Positions 32,443 to 62,645 of a stretch of 64,000 nt of DNA are shown here, one piece after another. The position numbers and the translations under genes were made by a program. Each line of letters starts with the position of its first letter. Positions within the stretch are counted from its first letter, which is position 1. The notes beneath the pieces were generated by a model. It did no database searches. It had not been told where the DNA came from and saw only the letters and a list, made by a program, of their open reading frames with translations. Source of the stretch: Lineus longissimus (taxonomy: Eukaryota; Nemertea; Pilidiophora; Heteronemertea; Lineidae); NCBI RefSeq assembly GCF_910592395.1, contig NC_088319.1:496001-560000 (forward strand), in the 5' to 3' direction.

Positions 32443-35400
32443 TTACATGCACAATAGAACATCATGCTGATCCAAAGTCACATGTTTTCGTCGCAGTTTC
32501 TCTTTCTTCTGTCGATTGTTGTGGCGTTTCCATGGTTTTCCATTGATCGTTGTCACACTACCCGAAATACTGCCAGCCTCGGAACCAGCTGCCTCGGAAA
32601 GATGCGTTGCCAACCCCTCGACACGTTTGTACCCCTCGACGCCGTGGACACCCTTACTACGCACCTTGTGCTGACTCTGAAAGAAAGGAAAAGAGAATCA
32701 ATGGGACAGCTAGGACGTGTGGTTTACCTGGTTGGAGGATAATATAAGAGAAGATAATTCTCCTCTTTGGAGAAGTAACAGTCCTGGTGTTAACTTTAAC
32801 TAGCAGACCACTTACACACAAATAATGACATTGTGCTCATGTAATGATGACATCACAGATCTGTGTGTACTTTTTGGGTGGAGGGAATTTTAAGTTAGTT
32901 GAGAAGAGTTGTTCATGGAGAACAGATTGAGTCAGGAGGACATATTATCTAGAGGATAAACTATACCAGTACACATGACAAAGAATGATCACAAGCAAGA
33001 GACCTGGGCCGGCCCATCATATGGAGTGACTGTATGAGTGGAATACAACCAATGTCAGTAAGTAATGACAAACTTTTCACTGGCAGAAGCTTTTTTCAAA
33101 GGAGGAACCAACATATTGATGCCGATTTATTATTTGAAATCCCCTGCCAACCTCATATGTGATTGGATGGGGATTACTCACTGACCTTTGCAAAGAATGC
33201 CTGATCTATTTCACTGGTAAACGTTTGCGGTTCCGCGAGACTTTCTTTAGCAGCTCTCCGCAGGGCCTTCCCCTTGTGTTTGAAAGGTAGAGGCTTTTCA
33301 GGCGGTGGCAGGACGGGTTCGAACTCGATCAAATCAACCTCTGGTGGTGGATGACAGTACCGTAGTTTACCCTGGAAGAAGGAAAATAGACCTCAGGTGC
33401 AAAAACGTATTTTCCATTTCTCTAAATTTCCTCAAAATGTGACAAAATGCCACTTTCAAAAGACCAGAGGCCATAAATAACCAGTTGAACATGCTTACCA
33501 ACGCCATCCATAGCAACGAATAATCCAGGTAGCAGATGTGGCAGCCCAATAAGGAGCCGATATAACTTTCCATCTAATTTCTTTGATAGCCATTTACTGA
33601 GGTGGCATAAGTGATATGAGTCAAGAAACGTACATCCAACAAGTCAACTCTTACTGGCCCTTCAGGTACTCTAAGCGTCTTTCTTGACCTCTGATAATAT
33701 TCAATGGAAATGCATCAAAGGTAAACTTACATTGACAAAATCTTTGAGTATGTATCTACTTGCTCTTGAAAGATCTGGGATGCCCTTGTGGGTCATGAAG
33801 CCCCTCGCATCTGAAAAAAAATTCTCCAGTTGTAGCGCTGATTGAGCAGTCATGTGAGGTCTATCGGAGGCTTTAGTATAGACCAGGGTTACTAGGACGG
33901 GAACCTCGAACGTTCTTGATAACAGACTATAGACCTCAACTTTAACTTTAACCATACTAACTCAAACACGACTGCAGAAGAAGATGATACAGTTATTTCC
34001 CCCAGCCTGATCACCTGTTCCCTGACACAGGCAATAACCTAGCAGACTTGAACAAACACACCAACATGGTGTTTTTCCCGATGAGGTAGCCTTCATTAAT
34101 ACCAGATTAGGATTTACAAAGGTCTTTGCCGTGTTCAGATACTTACATCCATAGCAAGTCAGCAGTTCATGCGCTGTAGGAGGCCGGTGTGGATCTTCAC
34201 CTTCCCGCGGCTTGCGGATATTGATACCATAAATCTCTTCCAGGATCTTCCTAGGTATCAGCTGACAGACGTATTACGTTAAGGAAACGATGTTTAGTGT
34301 CATCTGGTATGTCTAGAGCTCAAGGCAGAATTTTACGATCAAGGCCAAGATACATTTGTCAAAGAACAAAAACACTTTCTGACTACCGAGGTTTTGTTTT
34401 TATCGACCACAACATGTCGAATCCTCATGACAATGCGGACATACAAGTCATCCAGGTCATACTCCTTTGGTCAACAGAAGATGGAACGAGAGTTCCAGAT
34501 CTTGTCTTAGATCACACATGAGCATGTCACGCATGCGCACATCAGACTGCCGCAAGACTCATTTAAGCGCATGCTTAATTGGACAAAAGTTGAAATCTGG
34601 GTAGAGATGCTGGAATGCTGCGGCTGATATACTTAACAATTCATCAAAAAGGATATTCGAGCGACTGGTGGTATGTAGTCCCTCATCTGATCAATCGGTA
34701 GGATGCCACTGATGACCATGTCCGCTTTGGTGGAGACGAATGATGGCATGACAAGACCGGGACAATCGCATAACATCAACGTCTGCTCTACATATAACGT
34801 CTGCAATGAAAACCGTTGAAGTAAACAATTGGTAATTATACAAGAAGTGCCAGCAATTAGATGTAAACCGGTAACTTGGATAAAAAGGTTAAGAAACTGA
34901 ATCTTTTCCATCTGTGACTTTTCTCCCGAGGGGACATGTACATGTATGTGAACTTTTGCAAAGCACCTCTCGTATTTCAAAACAGACTCTCACCTGGAAA
35001 TGTTTCGTCCGTCCAGGTGTCGCCGACACAGGTACCTTCTTCATCTCCAAGATGGCGTTGATCGTCGAACTCTTGCCAACGTTCGGATACCCAACCAGAC
35101 CAATGGTAGTCTGTCCGGGGGTGTATTTCTCACTGTGATGCAAGTCTTTTAGTGCCTCTAATAACTCAGTCCCTGATAACAAACTCCCACTGTTGTGAAC
35201 ACCATTTTGGTCAATGTCAACAGAGTCAGACCTCTGCTTTTCACCTGTGTCCATTTCATATAATTCAGTCCGTTTATCGCCCCCAGATTCACAAGACATT
35301 TCACCAGCACCACTCAAGCCTTTCTCGCAAGTTTCCATCGTATCAACTCCTTTAGGCCCCTCACCACTAGTTTTTTCACCATGGATACAATCCATCTTTT

Positions 35401-38258
35401 CCCCTTCGGAAGTGTCAGCTTCATCACTTTGAATGTCTTCTTCCTCTTCGACAGAGTCATCATTTTTATCAGCATCCTCCTCCTCCTCCTCCTCATCATC
35501 ATCGTCTTCATCATCATTATCATCATCATCATCATCATCACCATCATCATAAGCACTCTCCTCGTCATTGCTTCCATCCTCTTGTTTCTTCACTTTCAGT
35601 TTCTCTGTCTCCAGCATGGCTGACCAGAACAGAACTTGGACTCCGATATTACTGAAGTAGTCTGCCCACATGTCCCTAGGAGAAAAAAAACAATTTAATT
35701 TTTCTGGTATTTGCAATTGGAATTGGAATCACAGACATTTAACTTGAGAAAAGTTGAACTCTGATGAATTTTGACTAATCAAATCGACAGGAATCGCCAA
35801 ATGAAATTAAGCCAATTTGCGATTTAGGTTTTGTTCTGAACTCTCCTAGATGGTGCTGATCTGAAAGGCAAAACATTCTTACCTCTGTTTCTGTGAGAGC
35901 AGGTCTGCTTTATTCACCAAGATGGCATTGACCTTATTCGGGTTGACCTCCTTCACGTAGACTTCTAGGTCCTCACATCTGAACAAGAGCGGGTTCCGCG
36001 CATCCACGATCTGTACAATAATGTCGCTGAAATATTAGAGACAAATCGGTTGGTTGATGCTGTCGATTGCGTCGTTTACGTGCTTCCTAAAATTTAAACC
36101 TCTGTCAAAAGTGAAAAGATCTATAGGCTTAGAGAGTGTCTCAAAATTGCTTTCAAATCAATTTAATTACACGCCACATTGCGGGTTCAGTGACATCAAC
36201 CTCAACCTCAATGCAGGTAAAATTGCAAAGGGAAAAAGTAAGATTCTGTGAATGAGGTTCGAACTATCGTGTGGTGCAAGCAGTTCATGAATTGAGACAA
36301 CTGACAGACTGACAGCTTGTGCTAAGATAAAGGAGATTGAAAACCGACAACAAGAGGACACAGCAGACACTTGCATGTTTGCTTGAAGATGAGTAACAAT
36401 AAACCAGTCAGGCCTACCTTCTTTCAATCACCCTCCACAACTGCCGCCAAAACTCGAGATTTTTCTCAAACGGAGTCATGACAAGATGCTCTTTCTCTTG
36501 TAACCTAAATTAGAGAAGTTACATAAATCAATTTTGAAACACCATGTGAAAAAATTGTATTTACAGTAGACAAAGACTGGCAACTAATGAGTCTGCAAAT
36601 TATTGAACTTGTGTCAAATTTAAACAGCAATCTAATATCTTTAAGACGTGTTGGTTAGAAATGCTTCATAATCTCATATCAGTATCTTACACTATAGATC
36701 CATGCATTTGACTGGGAACAACGTTTACGAAGACATCGCGTCACGTCACGTTACAGTAATGTAAAAATGCAGGGTGACGTGACAACGGCCAACACTACGT
36801 TATGTAAACGTTGTTCCCAATCAAGTTCATGGATCTATCGTATTTCAGAAATATCTCTCAAGAATTTGCAATTCTGAAATATCATCATACAATGCCAACT
36901 CCCTCCTCCACTTCAGAAAATTATCCTTCTCCAATCGGTCCAGCTCTTCAGGTGTTGTTAATTCATCCCACAACGGCCTCCGCGGAATCTTCAAGCACGA
37001 CTTGTACTCCTCCTGCACTTTCTCCACATCCTGCTTCGCCTGCTCGGATAGCAAGCCGGAAGACCTTTCAGGGTCGATGAATTTTACATTCAGTTTCTCT
37101 AGAAAAAGATGAGGTGCAAAAATTAGATTCATGATGGAGTCAATAAGGACCAGGGATCGTCGTCATCATCACATGATCCCTTAGCCTATGTGAGGACAAA
37201 GCAGCAGTGTTAACATAATAACAATCAGCCTCCACTGAGACATTCTCAGCGGCCCAAATGAGTTGATCTGCATCTCACAAAGTTACCATTTTTTCAGTCT
37301 TCACCGCTGTGTATCATGTTTATGTTGATAGAAATCTTAGTTACCAAAATAGGACCGAGCAATCTGTTTTCTCCTAGACAGAGAGCAGGACCTTTTTTGT
37401 TGACAGCATTCAAATTCAACTCTTATTAGATCTGTGGAGGACACCATCTCACACACTTCCAAGATGAGTTCATTTGGCACCCCAATCCTCTGACAATTAA
37501 GAAGTGAGAGACATTATTTCTCATTCTGCCGGCCAGTCCCTCCCTGGCCTACCATATACAAATAAACATGTTACCTGCATTGAACTCTGTGCCTGCCAAT
37601 GCGGCAGTCGTCAGGAAATCATCAAGAGTCGACTGCTCTGTGACGGATTGCAGATTCAGGCGGCCCCACTCGTAACCATCATCGAGTTCAGTGGTGTGAA
37701 GCTGAAAAGAGAAAGCATCCCTTGATCTCACTGGATGGTTGACACTTGTGGTACAAATTAGGGGAGTGATATTGACAGATACCAGACCATGTCACAACTA
37801 TTTACAGTCCGTGTCCATTCAATGTCCTTTGTCACAAAATTGCTTTCTTGTTAGCACGTCCATTCATTTTGTGCATTCTGATTCAGCGTTGTGGAGTAGG
37901 CTATCTATTCTATTGATTGCACTGGTATTCGTCATGACAAAATGACGAAATAGCACAAACAAAATTCTCTGCAGATTACAAGATGAACACTGGCCAGGCA
38001 AAAAGACAACTTTACTATCAAAGAAACTACATGTGTAGAATTAAAATATGAACTGAGTGTGAATTGAAAAAGAGAAAATAGTGGAAATGGTGGAACTTTT
38101 TTGAGACACCCTGTCCTTGAAAAAAACAACTTATGCGTTATTTTTGGTTGACTTACAGAGCTATTCTCTTTCATTTTCTTCCTATTTTTACCAAATCTGT
38201 CTTTGATTATACTTCTGCCAAGGCCTCCCGCGGCCTGTAACTTTTTTTTCTTCGGCAT
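32443..38258 (-). CDS. LSG1: LSG1, large-subunit GTPase of 60S ribosome maturation
   Basis: LSG1 is a cytoplasmic GTPase that triggers release of the export adaptor NMD3 from pre-60S subunits. Exons (minus strand, 5' to 3'): 38258-38157, 37701-37575, 37098-36891, 36504-36418, 36026-35883, 35675-34994, 34800-34657, 34270-34147, 33810-33731, 33371-33186, 32676-32443. They total 705 codons plus stop (human LSG1 is 658). The circularly permuted G-motif order is clear: G4 NKAD at 213-216, then G1 GYPNVGKSS at 418-426, then G3 DCPG at 462-465. Other signatures are WGRLNLQSVTEQS near the N-terminus, DARNPLLFRCEDLE, and a basic GKPWKRH..KKEKLRRK tail. The acidic Asp/Glu insert between G4 and G1 explains the extra length. 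Intron 7 has AT-AC ends; all others are GT-AG. The gene is divergent from SSR3. Confidence 0.95.
34271..34656 (-). other. U12-type AT-AC intron in LSG1
   Basis: On the minus strand the intron starts ATATCCTTTT (34656 downwards) directly after codon CGA. It ends GTAATAC before GTC TGT CAG. A TTCCTTAAC element, the U12 branch-point consensus, lies at 34286-34278. Removing exactly this segment joins PPVAR to VCQLIPRK, which aligns without gaps to the conserved PPVSLVCQNIPR of LSG1. No GT-AG choice keeps frame and these residues. The branch A lies about 8 nt from the intron end, slightly closer than usual. Confidence 0.85.
36693..36838. mobile_element. Fold-back element in an LSG1 intron
   Basis: ATAGATCCATGCATTTGACT followed by GGGAACAACGTTTA at the left is matched in reverse by TAAACGTTGTTCCCAATCAA followed by GTTCATGGATCTAT at the right. 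The interior is about 75 bp and CGT-rich. It ends about 50 bp from LSG1 exon 3. Confidence 0.7.
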
Positions 38259-38544
38259 TTCGCGAGAAATCGGAGTTTATTGATCAGAAAATTTCACAAT
38301 CACCGCATGTGGATTCTATTTGTCTTATCAGTCTGCTGTAACATCATTAACGTTTTGCCCATCTTTTTCTATAAAACCCAATTTTTACAATGTAAAATAT
38401 AAATGATTGTATTTTTATACAAATTATTTTATATATTTTCGTTTGAGCGATGTTATATCTGATCAAAGTATACCTAATTATTCCCGCTGGTTTGATTTCT
38501 AAAAGTGCCGGCGTCACTTCCGGCCTTTTTGTAAAGTTGGCAAA
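38259..38544. promoter_or_regulatory. Divergent promoter shared by LSG1 and SSR3
   Basis: The start codons of LSG1 (minus) and SSR3 (plus) are 286 bp apart, so both promoters and 5' UTRs lie in this interval. An ETS-type site CACTTCCGG is at 38515-38523, 21 bp upstream of the SSR3 ATG. ETS sites are common in housekeeping promoters. No clear TATA box is placed for either gene, and the centre is AT-rich. Confidence 0.7.
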
Positions 38545-39937
38545 ATGACTGGTACAGTAAAGAAGTTGACGAGAGAAGAGGAGCTCCTACTCCAAGATTT
38601 CAGCAGAAATGTGACAACAAAGTCATCAGCGTTGTTCTACGGAAATGCCTTCATCGTTTCAGCCATTCCGATTTGTAAGAATCCTTCTAATTATTTCAGA
38701 ATCAAAACTTGGAAATTGGTTCCGAAATTCCCGGAATTGTGTGTACATCGACCTGTACATTTTTCTGTACATTTTTGCAGGGCCAGGCTTCAGCTGTTCT
38801 TTTCTCATTCATGCATTCGAGATTTTGTTTAACTTTATGGTGCAAGGTTTTGTTTGTTTTAACACTAGTTTTGGTCCCAAATTGGTTGTTACCATTCAAT
38901 TTGACCTCTGATCAGGACACCTCTCTAGTATTTATTTAGGACTGCATTTGTCAGTCCCAGCGGTGTCCTTAATATAGCCTAGAGGTTCTAGTGTACTTTA
39001 TTTATCCATTATTGTTTCTTTCCAGGGTTATTCTGGAGGATCCACCAGATGGACCCATCCAACAACCAATCTGCCGTACTCTTTGGTGTCATGACCCTCA
39101 TCAGCACATACTTGGTTGCATTCGCATACAAAAACGTCAAGTTTGTCCTGAAACACAAGTAAGTAGACAACTGCATGAAGAAATGCTGGGGGAGAAATGC
39201 TAATAAATTCATTGATTCTTGTTCTTAGTCAACATTTGACTGACTGATAGAATCAGCAACAAGCTCACCGAGGGTCCTCCACCTCTACAGGTCAAGGCTA
39301 ACCACCTCTACGAGGAAAACCAGTCTTAGATTGGGCCCTTGTATGGACCATACACCCCACTTACAACGTCTTCCTGGCGGTGGCCTCATAGCCTTGTGAT
39401 TCACACAGTCAGATGCATCTCGTCAAAATTTAGTTGCCTCATTTTCAGGATTGCACTGAAGCGTGAGGAGGCTGTCTCCCGTGAGGTGATGAAGAAGGTC
39501 GCTGATGACAAGAGGATGTCCAAGAAGGAAAAGGATGAGAGGTCAGTACTGTAAAAGTCATAGTGAGAACGGAAAATTTCTCAGAAGCTCTGTATAAAAC
39601 TCTCTCTAAATTGAGAGTCTTGGATTTGGAAGAAAATTGCATACACCTACAAATGTTTTCTTATGATGATAAGGTATTTCCCTTTGATGAATTATTAATA
39701 AGATGAATAATCTTCTGTTCACTTTGCTCTTTCAGAATTCTGTGGAAGAAGAACGAAGTAGCTGACTACGAGGCCACTACATTTTCCATTTTCTACAATA
39801 ACGCCCTCTATCTTGTCCTGATGGTCATCGCTTCGTTCTATCTTTTACGTTCCATCAACGATCCAACCGTCAATTACGTTCTTTCCGTGGTGTTGTCCAG
39901 CGGTCTATTGGCACTGTTCTCAACTAGTACCAAGTAA
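38545..39937 (+). CDS. SSR3: SSR3, translocon-associated protein subunit gamma (TRAP-gamma)
   Basis: TRAP-gamma is a multi-pass ER membrane subunit of the complex that assists Sec61-dependent protein import. Exons 38545-38674, 39026-39158, 39449-39541 and 39736-39937 give 185 codons plus stop, the same length as the human protein as I recall it. Diagnostic stretches are [55 protein letters not shown] (RMSKKEKDE here) and [16 protein letters not shown]. Four hydrophobic segments fit near residues 27-47, 58-78, 132-155 and 162-182, with a basic cytosolic loop between the second and third. All introns are GT-AG. The ATG is the first in frame after the promoter. Confidence 0.97.
38865..38995. repeat. 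DNA-element fragment in SSR3 intron 1
   Basis: It matches 46555-46672 along its length. Shared stretches include TTTTGGTCCCAAATTGGTTG, CAATTTGACCTCT, TCAGGACACCT and GGTGTCCTTAATA. It is probably a decayed non-autonomous DNA transposon. Confidence 0.6.
39255..39425. repeat. Dispersed repeat copy (CACCTCTACGAGG family)
   Basis: GTCCTCCACCTCTACAGGTC and AAGGCTAACCACCTCTACGAG resemble the reverse complement of 2790-2870. They also resemble 44180-44320, where GTCAAGGCTGGCCACCTCACC and GACCCTTGTAATGACTATA occur. It lies in SSR3 intron 2. Boundaries are uncertain. Confidence 0.45.
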
Positions 39938-42028
39938 AGACTGTAGAGGGCAGCTCAGCTTGGGAGAATTGGGTGGGGGTAAACATGTTTTAGAATTTGA
40001 GTTTTTTCTCACTGACAGCTCAAAGTTTAACTTAAACACAAGACCAACAAAGATGCACTTTGGCTGCTGGGAGTTTGTTTTAGCAAGTGGTTGTCATTGC
40101 AGAAAGAAAACATGTAGAAAACCAGTCAGAGAGGGTCGACACTTTTTGTACTCCATGTCAAAATTACAAAATGTAAATCAGTATAACAAATAAAAAATAG
40201 TAATATACTTCTTAATTTTAGTAGTTGTGTGATTTCTTTTATCTAATTCAGTAACTGCTCGAATGGAGGACTTTTGGCCATACATTGTATTACTATTAAT
40301 GGACAACGACATGCCCAGTCTGAGCTTAGGTTGTGACAAGGACGGTCTTGAAAGGTGGTCGTTTGGATGTCACTTCCCATTTCCTTTGTTATGCCAGTCT
40401 GTATGAGGACAAGTCTTGCCCCATCCTGAATGTCACTGGCTGTTGGCCTTGAACTGTTGGAACATGTCAAGGACATCAAGTCTCGCCCTAAATTATAATC
40501 TGGTCCAGAGCCTTTTGCCATCTTCAAGACTGCAACGCATGCCTACACAGCACCAACCTGCAGGTGTAATAGAATATGCTGTCCCTGAGTCAGAAGTCTC
40601 AAGGCTTTAGTTTCAATCACTCCCATTGCCAAGTGGTCTTTGTTATTGAACGTCTTCAAGCCAGCTTCATAGTCTCATCCAAGCATGCTGGAACAGGAAC
40701 AAACTCGACGATACCTTACAGATACAGACAATGTGTATTTTCACTTGTTACAAAATATTCATTTAAATAAGACAAGGTCGTTGCCATGGTGACATACAAA
40801 TACCACAACATTACCGAATCTAAATGCTTTTAAGTTAACCGGAACTTGTTGACAATAACATTCAAAACCAGATTCATCTCACAGGAGTGAAGGTACTTTC
40901 AATTTTGGTACTTCCAAGAATAAACGAAGACTAGTATTTTTTTTCTTGGTACTACTACCGAGGATCCAAGATTTCTGCCTGCTCAATGTAGGTGAATGTA
41001 CAAGTTACTTTGTCTTACAATATTAAGAATGTCCCTGCAGTACCCTCTAAGTGTATGAAGACTTCAAACAACATTTGGCAGAAGCAGTCTTGAGACAATG
41101 AGAGCCCCACACGCATCATGTATATTCACTGCTTACCCGGATCCGAGACAAAATTGTGACCGAGCCTTGACGTTATTTTGGCCATAATGATGTACCCTCG
41201 GAGTAGAGAGCTATTGGTCAATTGTGAAGAAAACTAAATCAAATGGAACTTACAAATTTTCATAAAATACCCAACAACAACTCAGCTGTTAGGACAAATA
41301 AAACACATTTTATGATCTTCTTAATTTCTATGCTAACACCTCGAGGATAAAAATGAACCCATACTTGATGAGGCAAGCTTGAAGCCCCAGGGTATATAAT
41401 ACCCCAGAAATACCCCTATTTACAACCCTGAAGTGGATTCTGGTCAAGCTTTTACAAAGACGGTATTCACCCCGATGACAATCCCTCTGCAGTGACCTCA
41501 TTCCGGCATTGGATGTCAATCCAATGGACCCACCAAGTTTAAGCCTGGGTCTGCTACCTCTCCCATGCCTGGCTTCCAACTGCATGCACTTTTCATTTAG
41601 GCACTTCTTGGAGAATCTTACAACATACACAAGTACGTCACTCAAAGACCGAGAAAAAACCTTTTTTTTGCAACAAGCAGTACAACCTACCGGCACTGCA
41701 AATTAGTGATCAGCTTCCTGAAGAAATGAACTCAGTCCATCATGCTGTAGTGTTTTAAAAAACTGGTTAAAAAAATGTCAGAGTGTTTTCAGTGAAGGAC
41801 GTACTCCTATTCTTATTCTCGATCAAGTTCTAAAGTACAAATTTGATAGTTCTTGATAGGCTAGTCAAACAAGGTCGCCATGGATAGGTGAGGTAACAAC
41901 CCACATCTCTCTCAATACAGTCCGCAGTTCACAAAATATTCAACGCTTGTTGTAGCACTTGGAAAAGGGGAACCCTGAAATCTGTCCAGATGCCTCCATA
42001 CGTCTGCAGAAGAAAGAAGTGACTCCAA
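39938..42028. other. Convergent 3' flanks of SSR3 and the CHD gene
   Basis: SSR3 (plus) and the CHD gene (minus) run toward each other, so this 2.1 kb holds both 3' UTRs. I see no coding exon and no repeat of note. A second plus-strand AATAAA lies near 41297. No AATAAA was found on the minus strand directly below 42029, so the end of the CHD transcript is undefined. Confidence 0.5.
40189..40194 (+). promoter_or_regulatory. Candidate SSR3 polyadenylation signal
   Basis: AATAAA lies about 250 bp downstream of the SSR3 stop codon in an AT-rich stretch, a normal 3' UTR length. Confidence 0.65.
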
Positions 42029-62319
<20,291 letters not shown>

Positions 62320-62645
62320 TTTGCCGGCTGATATTTCCTTATGTATTCTTCAACTTCACTCAGATGGAAATAAGTCTGGCAGAATTTAGTGTCAACGCCA
62401 GAAAAATCGGTGTTTTTGATTTGCTGGGGCCACTGGCTCACCCCCACAACTTACAAAAAAATTTGGAGAGTGGTACTGATCATGCGCACTGTGACGTCAC
62501 TAATTGATTCGGGTACTAACAATCTAACTAACCACGTGGTCCCAATTAATATAAGTCAAGTCGAGCAGAACTTCAACTTGAGCTGTGAATTAACTATTGC
62601 AGCCGAATCGGGCTACCCAGACTCATCATCCAAGTAACGTTAGTC
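62320..62645 (-). promoter_or_regulatory. CHD promoter region with CRE and E-box
   Basis: The interval between the CHD start codon and the minisatellite contains a perfect CRE palindrome TGACGTCA at 62492-62499 (about 175 bp upstream of the ATG). An E-box CACGTG lies at 62533-62538. No TATA box is obvious. The transcription start is unknown. Confidence 0.5.

Noticed and set aside
34622-34670. GT-AG donor (gtcgct) or gttaag donor for LSG1 exon 7
   Set aside because: The first deletes six conserved residues. The second leaves a phase that no downstream acceptor restores. The AT-AC intron fits both frame and homology.
35314-35623. Met-rich and Ile-rich open frames opposite or alongside LSG1 exon 6
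   Set aside because: They are shadow frames of the Asp/Glu-codon run in the LSG1 acidic insert.
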